DNA from: DASWOJ01 sp964242415
GTDB taxonomy: Bacteria; Pseudomonadota; Alphaproteobacteria; Acetobacterales; Acetobacteraceae
NCBI GenBank assembly: GCA_964242415.1
Contig: CAXTAT010000018.1
Location: forward strand, 41,294 to 105,293
Direction: 5' to 3'
DNA length: 64,000 nucleotides
The notes beneath the pieces are model-generated. The model was not told the origin of the DNA, searched no databases, and saw only the letters and a program-made list of their open reading frames with translations. Below, one piece after another: positions 17,005 through 26,084 of the stretch (position 1 is the stretch's first letter; the number at the start of each line of letters is the position of its first letter). Made by a program: the position numbers and the translations under genes.

Positions 17005-17424
17005 TTACGAGGCGGCGCCGACGTTGCCTTGGTAGTCGCAGTAAACGTCAACTGACGAGCCGGACTTCATAGCCTTGCCGCGCCAAATGCCATCGGCGTC
17101 CTTCTTCAACGCAGTGACTTGGGTGAAGCCGCCCTTCTCGATACGGCGGCGGGCCTCGCCCATCGTGAAGCTGTTGCGGCCTTTCACCGGGGCGGCCGAG
17201 GTCTTATTGTTGGCATTCGAGGTAGTCACCGCCGGCGGCGTGGCGGAGTTGTTGTTGGTCGTGCTCAACTGCGCCGGCGTGTTGGTCGTCGTGCCTGGGA
17301 TACGCGGGGTCGATGTTCCCGTCGTGCCCATCGTGGAGCCTGTCGTGCCCGGCGTCGTGGTCGTCTGCGCAATGGCCGCCGTGCACAGCAGCGCCGCGGC
17401 AAATCCGAGTTTGATTGCTTTCAT
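17005..17424 (-). CDS. Small secreted PepSY-like protein
   Basis: Encodes 139 residues: a signal peptide (ending AAIAQ), a long Thr/Asn/Ser/Pro-rich linker, and a C-terminal domain (SFTMGEARRRIEKGGFTQV, then GIWRGKAMKSGSSVDVYCDY) with the helix-sheet pattern of PepSY-like domains. The ATG at 17424 is preceded by GGAGG nine bases upstream; the open frame continues upstream without signal-peptide character. Likely periplasmic; function unknown. It probably shares an mRNA with the stress protein downstream. Confidence 0.75.
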   Translation of the reverse strand: MKAIKLGFAAALLCTAAIAQTTTTPGTTGSTMGTTGTSTPRIPGTTTNTPAQLSTTNNNSATPPAVTTSNANNKTSAAPVKGRNSFTMGEARRRIEKGGFTQVTALKKDADGIWRGKAMKSGSSVDVYCDYQGNVGAAS

Positions 17425-17516
17425 GGCCGTGGTCCTCCGTTGTGGATGGCGGACCAACGCAGGCCCCTGGTAAATGGTTGCGCCCGGGCCGCGGACGAAC
17501 GGTGTGGATACGCGCA

Positions 17517-17888
17517 TCAGTGGGCCGACATCTCCCGCACCAGGCGGGCCAGCACGCTGCCCTCGAACGGCTTCGGCAGCACCGCCTCACGCGGGCCGAG
17601 CGACCGGCCGGCGAGCGAAGCCATGCGCCCGGTAATGAAGATGATCACCAGGTCCGGCGACAGGGCACGCAACTGATCGGCCAGTTCCATGCCGTTCCAG
17701 CCAGCGCCCAAGTCCACGTCCGTCACCATCACCGGGGCATCCAGCCCGCTGCGCATCAAGCCCAAAGCTTCCTCGGCCGTCGCCGCCTCGACCACGCCGA
17801 ACCCGTCGTCTTCCAGCATAAGCGCCACGGTCATCCGTACGAGGGCATCATCCTCGACCAGCAGCAGGCAGTTGCGTTTATCCGACAT
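17517..17888 (-). CDS. Single-domain response regulator (receiver only)
   Basis: Encodes 123 residues, just one receiver domain: acidic pair in LLVEDDALVR, phosphorylation Asp in MVTDVDLGAGWNGME, conserved Thr/Ser in IFITGR and Lys in VLPKPFE. There is no output domain. Such stand-alone receivers of alphaproteobacteria resemble the C-terminal receivers of hybrid kinases or relay phosphate to other proteins. No kinase is adjacent. A general-stress-like promoter and a palindrome lie upstream. Confidence 0.85.
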   Translation of the reverse strand: MSDKRNCLLLVEDDALVRMTVALMLEDDGFGVVEAATAEEALGLMRSGLDAPVMVTDVDLGAGWNGMELADQLRALSPDLVIIFITGRMASLAGRSLGPREAVLPKPFEGSVLARLVREMSAH

Positions 17889-17923
17889 GGTTGGGCCGCC
17901 ACAGATTAGGTCTCTGCGCCGTT

Positions 17924-17966
17924 AACGGGGCTGGGCCGCATTCGTTCATCGTGTACGACAGCGTAC
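17924..17966 (-). promoter_or_regulatory. EcfG-like promoter next to a GTACG-N4-CGTAC palindrome
   Basis: On the minus strand, TGAAC (17948-17944), 16 bases, then CGTT (17927-17924) resembles the GGAAC-N16/17-CGTT promoter of the alphaproteobacterial general stress sigma factor EcfG, with one mismatch. The inverted repeat GTACG-acag-CGTAC (17953-17966) lies directly upstream of the -35 element. The same palindrome occurs at 47171-47184. Both assignments are by eye. Confidence 0.4.
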
Positions 17967-18011
17967 GTGAAATTAATGCGAAACAACGCTGTCTCCCAGC
18001 CGGTGGGTGGT

Positions 18012-19118
18012 TTATCCCAGCAGGCGCCCGATCACCCGGGCGGTGTAGTCCACCACCGGGATGATCCGGCCGTAGTTGATGCGCGTCGGGCCGATCACGC
18101 CGATGGCGCCGACGATGCGGTCGGCGCCGTTGCGCGCCGGGGCGACCACCATCGAGACGCCGCTGGCGCCGAACAGCCCGCTTTCGGCGCCGATGAAGAT
18201 GCGCACGCCGTCCGACGCCTCTGCCAGGTCCAGCAGCCGCAGCATGGTCTCCTGGTGCTCCAGCCGCTCGAACAGGGTCTGGATTGCGGCGAGGCTCTCG
18301 ATCTGCGTCACCTCCTGCAGCAGCCGGGCCTGGCCGCGCACGATCAGGGCGCCGCCACGGCCCTCGCCGGTCCAGGTGGCAAGCCCGGCTTCCACCACCT
18401 GCGACGTCAGCCCGTCCAACTGCGACCGGTCCTGCGCCATGTCGGCGCCGACCACCCGGCGCAGCTCGGCCAGGCTGCGTTCGGACAGGCTGCGGCCGGC
18501 CAGTTGCGCGTTGAGGTAGTTCGTCGCCTCCGTCAGCGCGGAGGGCGGCAGGCCCGGCGGGGTCTCGATCACCCGGTTCTCCACCTGGCCGTCGGCGGAC
18601 ACCAGGATCACCAGGGCGCGGCCGGGGCCGAGCGGCACGAACTCGATGTGGCGCACTGCCCCGTCCGACTTAGGCGCCAGCACCAGCCCGGCTGCGCCCG
18701 CCAGGCCCGCCAGCATGGTGCTCGCCTCGGCCAGGGTGTCCTCCAGACTGCGGCCCCGGGCCTCCAGCGCGCGGGAGATCGCCTCGCGCTCGTCCTCCGC
18801 CAGGCCGCCCGATTGCAGCAGGCCATCGACGAACAGCCGCAGCCCGCGGTCGGTTGGCAGCCGCCCGGCGCTGGTGTGCGGGGAGAACAGCAGCCCGGCG
18901 TCGGTCAGGTCGGCCATCACGTTGCGGATCGTCGCCGGGGACAGCGCCATCGGCAGCCGGCGCGACAGGGTGCGGCTGCCGACCGGCTCCCCGGTGGCCA
19001 CGTACTGCTCGACGATCTCCCGCAGCACGCTGGCGGCGCGCGGGTCGAGGCCCGGCGGAGACCGCCCGGTGCTGCGGGGCGGCGGACGCGGGGCGCCGGG
19101 GCGGTCGGTGTTTTGCAT
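18012..19118 (-). CDS. hrcA: Heat-inducible transcription repressor HrcA
   Basis: Encodes 368 residues, the normal HrcA size. The N-terminal winged helix (about 22-90) contains REIVEQYVATGEPVGSRTLS and LSPATIRNVMADL, followed by the GAF-like dimerisation domain, and the protein ends with ARNGADRIVGAIGVIGPTR and YGRIIPVVDYTA. HrcA represses groE and dnaK genes at CIRCE sites and needs GroEL for folding. It is divergent from rph, as in many alphaproteobacteria, but the oxidoreductase gene at 19124 is inserted between them. I see no CIRCE sequence in the window. Confidence 0.96.
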   Translation of the reverse strand: MQNTDRPGAPRPPPRSTGRSPPGLDPRAASVLREIVEQYVATGEPVGSRTLSRRLPMALSPATIRNVMADLTDAGLLFSPHTSAGRLPTDRGLRLFVDGLLQSGGLAEDEREAISRALEARGRSLEDTLAEASTMLAGLAGAAGLVLAPKSDGAVRHIEFVPLGPGRALVILVSADGQVENRVIETPPGLPPSALTEATNYLNAQLAGRSLSERSLAELRRVVGADMAQDRSQLDGLTSQVVEAGLATWTGEGRGGALIVRGQARLLQEVTQIESLAAIQTLFERLEHQETMLRLLDLAEASDGVRIFIGAESGLFGASGVSMVVAPARNGADRIVGAIGVIGPTRINYGRIIPVVDYTARVIGRLLG

Positions 19119-19123
19119 GCCCG

Positions 19124-20116
19124 CTAGGTGCGCCGGGTGACGTTCGGCACGGCGGCGCCGGCCAGGATGGCTTCGACGACTTCCTGCACCTCGAACGCCT
19201 CGGTGACGGTCGCCAGGTGGTGCGGCTCGCCGCGGGTCATGCGGGCGACCTGCTGCAACTGGAGGTGCAGCACCAGGGGGCGCAGGCGCTCGTTGGACAG
19301 GGCTTCGGGATCGGGCGCCCAGGTGCCGTCGGGGCGCTGGCGCTCGGCAAGCGACCAGTCGCGCAGGCGGATGTCGGCGACGCCGCGCACCGTCCAGATG
19401 TTGGTGTCGTGCTCCGGCGTGGACCCAACCGCGCCCTGCACCCGGCCCGGCAGCCCGCCGGCGTCCAGGCGCGCGGTGATCGAAGTCTCGGTGCGGCCCG
19501 GGGCCTGGTATTCGGCATTGCTGGACAGCAGGCCCAGCGGCCCCAGCAGGCGGCGGGACAGGAACAGGAAGTGCGACACGACCTCGCGGGTGAAGCCGCC
19601 CTCGGCCGGGCCGTCGAGCCAGGGGGCGGCCTGCTCCTGCCATGGCCGCGGCCAGGCGGCGAAGCCGACGTCGATACTGAAGCCGCGCGGGGCGCCGGTC
19701 ACGCCGTCGCGCAGCCACTCCGCCAGCCGGGCGACGGCGGGGGAGGACGTGAAGGGGAAGTTGACGGCCACCCGCGCCCCGCCGGCCTGCGTCTCCCCCA
19801 GGAAGCGCCGGCTGTCGAGCAGATCGACCGCTAGCGGCTTTTCCAGGAACACTGCGCGCCCGGCCTGCCGCGCCATGCGGGCGTAGGCGAGGTGGGTGGC
19901 CGGGGGTGTGGCGATATAGACGCAGTCCGCCCCCTCAATGACCGCCTCGGCCGACGCGGCCCGGTTCAGGCCGGGGATGGCGGCGCCGAGCCGGTCCAGC
20001 GCGGCCGGCGCCTGGTCCCAGATGCCCGAGACATGCACGGCGTCGGACTCCAGCGCGGCGCGCAACAGGCGCTCCCCCATGATCCCCGCCCCAATGATTC
20101 CTAGGCCAACCGTCAT
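19124..20116 (-). CDS. Gfo/Idh/MocA-family oxidoreductase
   Basis: Encodes 330 residues. The N-terminal Rossmann fold has [15 protein letters not shown] and the catalytic-loop motif EKPLA in [13 protein letters not shown], with the substrate domain beyond residue 120. Family members oxidise or reduce sugars, cyclitols or related alcohols with NAD(P). The stop codon lies 5 bases before hrcA on the same strand, so the two may be co-transcribed. Substrate is unknown. Confidence 0.88.
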   Translation of the reverse strand: MTVGLGIIGAGIMGERLLRAALESDAVHVSGIWDQAPAALDRLGAAIPGLNRAASAEAVIEGADCVYIATPPATHLAYARMARQAGRAVFLEKPLAVDLLDSRRFLGETQAGGARVAVNFPFTSSPAVARLAEWLRDGVTGAPRGFSIDVGFAAWPRPWQEQAAPWLDGPAEGGFTREVVSHFLFLSRRLLGPLGLLSSNAEYQAPGRTETSITARLDAGGLPGRVQGAVGSTPEHDTNIWTVRGVADIRLRDWSLAERQRPDGTWAPDPEALSNERLRPLVLHLQLQQVARMTRGEPHHLATVTEAFEVQEVVEAILAGAAVPNVTRRT

Positions 20117-20224
20117 GCCGCCATCCCTATTCCATTCTGCCAGCCCGGTTCACGCCATGTTTTGTGGCCTGCCAGAACCGTGTCACTTGCGCTATATGGC
20201 CCGCCGCACGAACAGGACACCATC

Positions 20225-20959
20225 ATGCGCCCTTCCGGCCGCGCCGCCGATGAAATGCGGGACGTTTCCATCCAGCCCGGGTTCGCCCGCCACGCCGAAG
20301 GCTCGTGCCTGATCCGGGTGGGCGGCACGGAGGTGCTGTGCACCGCCAGCGTCGAGGGCCGCACGCCGGGCTTCCTGCGCGGCACCGGGCTGGGCTGGGT
20401 GACGGCGGAGTACGGCATGCTGCCGCGCGCCACCCACAAGCGCGGCGACCGCGAGGCGGCGCGCGGCAAGCAGTCCGGCCGCACCCAGGAGATCCAGCGC
20501 CTGATCGGCCGCAGCCTGCGCGCGGTGGTCGATCGCTCCGCCATGGGGGAGTGCAGCATCACGCTCGACTGCGACGTGCTGAACGCCGATGGCGGCACCC
20601 GCTGCGCCAGCGTCACCGGGGCCTGGGTGGCGCTGAGCCTGGCGTTCCGGCACCTGGAGCGCAACCGGGTGATCGCCCGCTCCCCGATGACAGGCCAGGT
20701 GGCGGCGGTCAGTTGCGGCTTGGTCCGCGATGGCGAGGCGGGCGGTGCTGCGGTGCTGGACCTGGACTACGCCGAGGACAGCGGGGCGGAGGCCGACGCC
20801 AACTTCGTGCTGACCGCAGCCGGCGGGATCGTTGAGGTGCAGGGCACGGCGGAGGCGGCGCCGTTCACCGAGGCGCAGTTCATGGAGCTGATGCGCCTGG
20901 CCCGCCATGGCACGGCCCGGCTGTTCGCGGCGCAGCATGCTGCGCTGGAGGCGGCTTGA
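20225..20959 (+). CDS. rph: Ribonuclease PH
   Basis: Encodes 244 residues, full length. Conserved stretches include [19 protein letters not shown], the phosphate- and RNA-binding segment [28 protein letters not shown] and [13 protein letters not shown]. The enzyme trims tRNA 3' ends by phosphorolysis as a hexameric ring. I chose the ATG at 20225, where family similarity starts. The stop overlaps the rdgB start by four bases. Confidence 0.97.
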   Translation: MRPSGRAADEMRDVSIQPGFARHAEGSCLIRVGGTEVLCTASVEGRTPGFLRGTGLGWVTAEYGMLPRATHKRGDREAARGKQSGRTQEIQRLIGRSLRAVVDRSAMGECSITLDCDVLNADGGTRCASVTGAWVALSLAFRHLERNRVIARSPMTGQVAAVSCGLVRDGEAGGAAVLDLDYAEDSGAEADANFVLTAAGGIVEVQGTAEAAPFTEAQFMELMRLARHGTARLFAAQHAALEAA

Positions 20960-21558
20960 CGCTGCACCGCCTGCTGCCCGGCAGCCAGTTGGTGCTGGCT
21001 ACCCATAATGCGGGCAAGCTGCGGGAGATCGTGGAGCTGCTGTCGCCGTTTGGTGTCGAGGTCGTCTCGGCCGGGGCGCTGGGCCTGCCGGTCCCGGTGG
21101 AGGACGCTCCGGACTTCGCCGGCAACGCGGCGATCAAGGCGCAGGCCGCCGCCCGCGCCTCCGGCCTGCCGGCGCTGGCGGACGACTCCGGCTTTTGCGC
21201 GGCGGCGCTCGGGGGCGCGCCGGGGGTGGTGTCGGCGCGCTGGGCTGGACCGGGCAAGGACTTCGCCGGCGCCATGGCGCGGGTGTGGCGCGAAGTGGGC
21301 GGCAGCACGGACCTGCGGGCCTGGTTCGCCTGCGCGCTGTGCCTGGCGTGGCCGGACGGGCGGCAGGCGACCTATCTGGGCCGGGTCGAAGGCGGCATCG
21401 CCTGGCCGCCGCGCGGGGAGCGCGGCTTCGGCTACGATCCGATGTTCGTGCCGCTGGGCGGGGCGCAGACCTACGGCGAAATGGACCCCCGCCTCAAGCA
21501 CGCCAGCAGCCACCGGGCGCGGGCGATGGCGCAGCTTCTGGCGTCCTGCTTTCAATAG
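20956..21558 (+). CDS. rdgB: dITP/XTP pyrophosphatase (RdgB/HAM1)
   Basis: Encodes 200 residues. The N-terminal nucleotide-binding motif is [11 protein letters not shown], followed by the catalytic-region motif [20 protein letters not shown], then [13 protein letters not shown] and SHRARAM near the end, all typical of HAM1 enzymes that remove ITP, dITP and XTP from the nucleotide pool. The start is a TTG at 20956 overlapping the rph stop (TTGA), so translation is coupled. Confidence 0.95.
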   Translation: MTLHRLLPGSQLVLATHNAGKLREIVELLSPFGVEVVSAGALGLPVPVEDAPDFAGNAAIKAQAAARASGLPALADDSGFCAAALGGAPGVVSARWAGPGKDFAGAMARVWREVGGSTDLRAWFACALCLAWPDGRQATYLGRVEGGIAWPPRGERGFGYDPMFVPLGGAQTYGEMDPRLKHASSHRARAMAQLLASCFQ

Positions 21559-21564
21559 CCGTGC

Positions 21565-21628
21565 AGGCCCGGAGCTATGTAGGCCCGGAGCTATGTAGGC
21601 CCGGAGCTATGTAGGCCCGGAGCCGTGC
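21565..21628. repeat. Tandem 16-bp repeat, four copies
   Basis: The unit AGGCCCGGAGCTATGT occurs three times without change (21565-21580, 21581-21596, 21597-21612), followed by a fourth copy that diverges at its end (21613-21628). It starts 7 bases after the rdgB stop. There are no spacers, so it is not a CRISPR. The function is unknown; it looks like a slippage-prone minisatellite. Confidence 0.9.
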
Positions 21629-21761
21629 ATCGGCTGGAACTTCGGCGATCTCGCGCCACCTATAGGATTCGCCGCCGTGTGCGGAGCATCCGGCCGCCGC
21701 TCGGCTATGCCGGCCAAGCCCGCAACGCCCACTTGGCAATGACCCTGCAATTAGGAGTCCC

Positions 21762-22370
21762 ATGACCCGCACTGCGCCGCCCTTCGAGATCACCGTCTGC
21801 GGCATCGACGAGTTGGCCGGGCATTGCAGCGCCAATGCCAGCCATGTCCTGTCCATCCTCGACCCCGACCATCCCGTGCCCGAGGCCTTCGGCACGTTCG
21901 GCGAGCACGAGAAGCTGGAGCTGCGCTTCCACGACATCATCGAGGACACGCCCGGCCGCATCGCGCCGAGTCCCGAGCATATCCGGCAAATCCTGGCGTT
22001 CGGCCGCGACCTGCTGGCCGAGCCGCGTCCGGCGGCGCACCTGCTGGTCCACTGCCATGCCGGCGTCTCCCGCTCCACGGCCTCGATGGTCCTGATCCTC
22101 GCCCAGGCACTGCCGGACCAGCCGGCGGACGGTATCCTGGCCATGGTGCACGGGATACGCGAGAAGGCTTGGCCGAACCTGCGGATGATCGAGATCGGCG
22201 ACGCGATGCTGGGACGCAACGGCGCCCTGGTGGAGGCGACGCACGCCCTGCATCGGCTGCAGCTTGAGGTCCGCCCCCACATCGCCGAGTTCATGGAGAG
22301 GGAGGGCCGCGGGCGCGAGGTCGCCGCCGCCCGTGGCCACGCGGCGCTGCTGCAGCCGGGGAGCGCCTGA
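21762..22370 (+). CDS. Tyrosine/dual-specificity protein phosphatase-like protein
   Basis: Encodes 202 residues with the cysteine phosphatase signature HCHAGVSRST (about residues 94-103), which provides the catalytic Cys and phosphate-binding Arg, and a general-acid candidate Asp in FHDIIEDTP. This matches a group of bacterial PTP-like proteins of unknown substrate. AGGAG precedes the ATG. It stands alone between rdgB with its repeat and the nickel transporter. Confidence 0.85.
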   Translation: MTRTAPPFEITVCGIDELAGHCSANASHVLSILDPDHPVPEAFGTFGEHEKLELRFHDIIEDTPGRIAPSPEHIRQILAFGRDLLAEPRPAAHLLVHCHAGVSRSTASMVLILAQALPDQPADGILAMVHGIREKAWPNLRMIEIGDAMLGRNGALVEATHALHRLQLEVRPHIAEFMEREGRGREVAAARGHAALLQPGSA

Positions 22371-22549
22371 ACGGGCGCCAAGCCGCGGCTGCCCTGTTCG
22401 TTTCCTGATCGGTCATCGGATGGCGTCCTGCTGCTCAGCCCGCCGTCCAACATGGCGGCTGACGCGCCCGGCATGCACCGGATGCCGCATCGAGGGTTTC
22501 CATGGCCGCGGGTTCCGGGACGGGGTTCGACCCCCACCTGCAAGTCCGC

Positions 22550-23575
22550 TCACCCGGTTTCGGTGGCTGTCACGTCGCCATAGCCCCGCCACCGATAGAT
22601 GATGGCGGAGGCGGTCCAGCAGAGGGCGAAGATGCCGACGACGGCGAAGCCGAGGGAGCCGAAGCTGTCGTTCAGGCTGCCGACCGCCTCCCAGAACGGC
22701 CCGGTCAGCGCGAGCTGGCCGCCGAGCAGCCCCAACGCCTCGACGCCGCCGATCAGCAACGCCACGAGCACCGAGGCGGCGGTGATGGTCAGGTTGTACC
22801 AAAGCTTGCGCAACGGGTTGACGAACGCCCAGCCATAGGCGCCGACCATCAGCACGCTGTCCGCCGTGTCCACCAGCGCCATGCCGGCGGTGAACAGCGC
22901 GGGGAACACCATGGCCTGCCACGGCGACATGCCCAGGGACGCCTGGGTCGCCGAGATGCCGAGCAACCCGATCTCGGTCGCGGTGTCGAAGCCCAGGCCG
23001 AACAGGAACCCGAGGGGATACATATGCCAGGGCCGGGTGATAGCCCGGAACAGCGGGCGGAGCAGCCGCGCCAGCAGCCCTCGCCCTGCAAGCAGCATGT
23101 CGAGGGCGCCCTCGTCCAGCCGGCCGCTGCGCCGGAACTGCCGGAAGCTGCGCCATATGCCGAGCAGGATGACCAAGTTGGCCGCGGCGATCGCCAGCAG
23201 GAAGGTGGCGGACACCAAGGTGCCGACCACGCCGCCGATCTCCTTCATGGCTTCCAGTCGGCCCTGCATCGCCGCGGCGGTCCCGGCGATGGCCAGGGAC
23301 GCCAGCACGACGATGGTCGAGTGCCCCAGCGAGAACCACAGGCCCACCGTCTGCGGGCGCTGGCCGTCCTGCATCAGCTTGCGGACGACGTTGTCGATGG
23401 CCGCGATATGGTCGGCGTCCACCGCGTGGCGCAGCCCGAACACCCAGGCCAGCAGGGCGGTCCCGAGCAGCGTGGGCCGGTCGTGGAAGACCGCCCAGGC
23501 CCAGGCCCAGGCGGCGAGGTTGGCCGTCGCCAGCATCATGAACAGGCCGCCGGTTTTCGGGAAATGCCCCCGCAT
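22550..23575 (-). CDS. HoxN/NixA-family nickel/cobalt transporter
   Basis: Encodes 341 residues with about eight hydrophobic segments. The signature metal motif RHAVDADHIAAIDN (about 49-62) is present, as are WFSLGHSTIVV and LGFDTATEIGLLG, all typical of the NiCoT permeases that import Ni2+ or Co2+ across the inner membrane. There is no nickel enzyme next door. The nickel-pincer cofactor genes 38 kb away are one possible consumer, which is inference. Confidence 0.92.
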   Translation of the reverse strand: MRGHFPKTGGLFMMLATANLAAWAWAWAVFHDRPTLLGTALLAWVFGLRHAVDADHIAAIDNVVRKLMQDGQRPQTVGLWFSLGHSTIVVLASLAIAGTAAAMQGRLEAMKEIGGVVGTLVSATFLLAIAAANLVILLGIWRSFRQFRRSGRLDEGALDMLLAGRGLLARLLRPLFRAITRPWHMYPLGFLFGLGFDTATEIGLLGISATQASLGMSPWQAMVFPALFTAGMALVDTADSVLMVGAYGWAFVNPLRKLWYNLTITAASVLVALLIGGVEALGLLGGQLALTGPFWEAVGSLNDSFGSLGFAVVGIFALCWTASAIIYRWRGYGDVTATETG

Positions 23576-23660
23576 GGGCTTGCTCCTGTGCTGCTTGGGT
23601 GGCCCTTGTTGTCCTAATCCGTGGAAGTCCTGGCCTGTTCAGCCAGCAGCCCCCGCTCCC

Positions 23661-23755
23661 GTCATTGCGAGCCGGCTCCGGCGCGGCGATCCAGTGGCGG
23701 CCAGGACTGCGCTCTCCCTCTGGATTGCCGCGCCGCAAGCGCGGCTCGCAATGAC
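23661..23755. repeat. 95-bp palindromic element, GTCATTGCGAGC type
   Basis: Left arm begins GTCATTGCGAGCCGGC at 23661 and ends ATCCAG at 23694. The right arm is its imperfect reverse complement, 23720-23755, ending CTCGCAATGAC. A second 95-bp copy lies at 36487-36581, and half an arm near 27260. Both full copies lie between genes. The shape suggests a MITE-like dispersed repeat. Confidence 0.85.
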
Positions 23756-23826
23756 GGCGCCCCCAGGGTCCACGCGGCTGCGACGGGTTCTCCCTTGTTT
23801 GCTGGCTTGACGCCGCCGGGGACGCG

Positions 23827-24705
23827 TTAGTTGCCGGTCACAAGCTTGTCCTGGGTCTTGGTGGCGAAGTCGCCGGCGTCGTGGCGTTCATGCAGTTGGC
23901 TGGACGGCTCGCCCGTGACACGGTTGACCATGCGCCCGCGTTGCACGGCGGGGCGCGCGGCGATGAGGTCGGTCCAGCGCTGGACGTGCTTGTAGCCCTC
24001 CACCTGCAGGAACGTCCCTGAGGCCCCGTACAGCAGGCCCTTGGCCAGGGCGCCGTACCAGGGCCACACCGCGATGTCGGCGATCGAGTAGTCGCGGCCT
24101 GCAAGGTATTCGCTGTCGGCCAGCCGCCGGTCGAGCACGTCGAGCTGGCGCTTCACCTCCATCGCGAACCGGTCGATGGCGTACTCGATCTTGGTCGGCG
24201 CATAGGCGTAGAAGTGGCCGAAGCCACCGCCGAGATAGGGGGCGCTCCCCATCTGCCAGAACAGCCAGGACAGGCATTCGGCGCGGGTGGCGGTGTCGGT
24301 CGGCAGGAACGCCCCGAAGGTCTCGGCCAGGTGGAGCAGGATCGCGCCCGACTCGAACACCCGGATCGGCGCCGGCCCCCGGCGGTCCAGCAGCGCCGGT
24401 ATCTTCGAGTTCGGGTTCACCGCCACGAAGCCGCTGCCGAACTGGTCGCCGTCGTTGATGCGGATCAGCCAGGCGTCGTACTCCGCGCCGGCATGCCCGA
24501 GTTCCAGCAACTCCTCCAGCATGACCGTGACCTTCACGCCGTTGGGCGTGGCGAGGGAGTACAGCTGCAGGGGATGACGACCGACCGGCAGGTCCTTGTC
24601 GTGCGTGGCGCCGGCGACCGGACGGTTGATGGAGGCGAACCTGCCGCCATTGCCCTGCGTCCAGGTCCAAACGTCCGGCGGGGCGTAATCGGTTTGGTCG
24701 GTCAT
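23827..24705 (-). CDS. YghU-type glutathione S-transferase
   Basis: Encodes 292 residues. The thioredoxin-like domain contains HPLQLYSLATPNGVKVTVML, NPNSKIPALLD and the glutathione-binding RVFESGAILLHLAE. The C-terminal helical domain contains FWQMGSAPYLGGGFGHFY and YSIADIAVWPWYG. The long N-terminal arm (YAPPDVWTW, FASINRPVAGAT) is characteristic of E. coli YghU, a disulfide-bond reductase that binds two glutathiones. Start chosen at 24705, where this arm begins. Substrate unknown. Confidence 0.92.
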   Translation of the reverse strand: MTDQTDYAPPDVWTWTQGNGGRFASINRPVAGATHDKDLPVGRHPLQLYSLATPNGVKVTVMLEELLELGHAGAEYDAWLIRINDGDQFGSGFVAVNPNSKIPALLDRRGPAPIRVFESGAILLHLAETFGAFLPTDTATRAECLSWLFWQMGSAPYLGGGFGHFYAYAPTKIEYAIDRFAMEVKRQLDVLDRRLADSEYLAGRDYSIADIAVWPWYGALAKGLLYGASGTFLQVEGYKHVQRWTDLIAARPAVQRGRMVNRVTGEPSSQLHERHDAGDFATKTQDKLVTGN

Positions 24706-25077
24706 GGTGCAGCTCCGGTGATGGGCCGGCGCACGTTCATCCGTGCGCGGGCGTCTGTAAGCGGGCCGGCATGACGGCGCGGGGCGCGCCGGGCGCCTCG
24801 CGCTTGCGCTGTCCGCCAGCGGCCAAGCACGGACGATATATACGTCTCCGCCCGCAGCGGCCATAGCTCCCGCCGGTCAGGGGCGGGTCGGAGCAGAGGG
24901 CCATCGGCATGATCGCGGGAGGCGCGCGGATAACGTCCGCGCGTGCGGTGAACACCCCGGGTTGCCCTTCACCGCCAACTGGCGATGATGCGCCGCGCGT
25001 GCCCGCAACCGGCGCCGGGCCGGGTCCACGCCTTGGCTGCTCCGTAAGCGGGACGATCCTAAGTGGAGGTGACGATC
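24706..25077. other. Divergent intergenic region, no gene
   Basis: About 370 bases between the divergent GST and aldolase genes. It is GC-rich with short inverted runs but I found no open frame with coding character and no recognisable operator. It presumably holds both promoters. Confidence 0.5.
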
Positions 25078-25974
25078 ATGGGTGACGAGAAGATGCTGGC
25101 CCGGATGACCCGGGGGGACGGCTTCATCGCAGCGCTTGACCAGAGCGGCGGCTCGACGCCCGGCGCCCTGCGCCTGTACGGCATCCCGGACAGCGCCTAT
25201 AGCGGCGAGGCCGAGATGTTCCATCTGGTGCACGAGATGCGCGTGCGCATCATGACCGCGCCCGCCTTCACCGGGGCCGAGGTGCTCGCCGCCATCCTGT
25301 TCGAGCGCACGATGGACGGGCAGGCCGAGGGGAAGCCGGTGCCGCACTTCCTCTGGCAGGAGCGGGGCGTCGTCCCGTTCCTGAAGGTGGACAAGGGGCT
25401 TGAGGCGGAGAGCGACGGCGCCAGCCTGATGAAGCCGATGCCGGGGCTGAACGCCCTGCTGGAGCGGGCCGTGGGTCTCGGCGTCTTCGGCACCAAGATG
25501 CGCTCCGTCATCAACCTGCCGTCGCAGGGGGGCATCGCCGCCGTGGTGGCGCAGCAGTTCGACATCGCGGCGCAGATCAGCCAGCACGGCCTGATGCCGA
25601 TCATCGAGCCAGAGGTCTCGATCAAAAGCCCGGACAAGGCCGGCGCGGAGGCGATCCTGCTGGCGGAGCTGACCCGGCGCCTGGACGCCCTGCCGCCGGG
25701 CCAGGCGGTGATGTTGAAGCTGACGATCCCCGACGTGCCGGACCTTTACGCACCGCTCATGAAGCATGACCGGGTGGCCAGGGTCGTGGCGCTGTCTGGC
25801 GGCTACCCGCTGGCCGACGCGTGCCGGCGCCTGGCCGAGAACCACGGCATGATCGCGAGCTTCTCGCGGGCGCTGACCGAGGGCCTGACGCATTCGATGG
25901 GCGATGCGGAGTTCGATGCGGCGCTGGCGAAGTCCATCGAGCAGATCTACCAGGCCTCCACCGTCAAGGTTTGA
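25078..25974 (+). CDS. Class I fructose-bisphosphate aldolase
   Basis: Encodes 298 residues of the bacterial class I (Schiff-base) aldolase group. Recognisable segments are GFIAALDQSGGSTPGALR at the N-terminus, VPFLKVDKGLE, FGTKMRSVINL, LMPIIEPEVSI and VMLKLTIPD, where the Lys of the last segment is the likely Schiff-base former, with a C-terminal SGGYPLADACRRL phosphate-binding region. It cleaves or forms fructose 1,6-bisphosphate without metal. GGAGG is 8 bases before the ATG at 25078. Apparently a single-gene unit. Confidence 0.93.
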   Translation: MGDEKMLARMTRGDGFIAALDQSGGSTPGALRLYGIPDSAYSGEAEMFHLVHEMRVRIMTAPAFTGAEVLAAILFERTMDGQAEGKPVPHFLWQERGVVPFLKVDKGLEAESDGASLMKPMPGLNALLERAVGLGVFGTKMRSVINLPSQGGIAAVVAQQFDIAAQISQHGLMPIIEPEVSIKSPDKAGAEAILLAELTRRLDALPPGQAVMLKLTIPDVPDLYAPLMKHDRVARVVALSGGYPLADACRRLAENHGMIASFSRALTEGLTHSMGDAEFDAALAKSIEQIYQASTVKV

Positions 25975-26084
25975 AGGCAGCCTGCGCCGGGCTTGCGCGG
26001 CGTCCACTTGTGGCGCCAGTCCGTGCCGCGGAAACGGCAAGGCCGCTGCCGGTCCAGCCCTGACCGGCCGCGGCGGTTCGGCCG

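Noticed and set aside
18012..20224. CIRCE operator near hrcA
   Set aside because: I looked for TTAGCACTC-N9-GAGTGCTAA and found no resembling inverted repeat in the window.
21565..21628. Possible CRISPR array
   Set aside because: The repeats are 16 bases and directly adjacent with no spacers, and no cas gene is nearby.
23576..23660. Nickel/cobalt or cobalamin riboswitch before the nickel permease
   Set aside because: The 85 bases upstream show no stem arrangement or conserved box of a known metal or B12 riboswitch.
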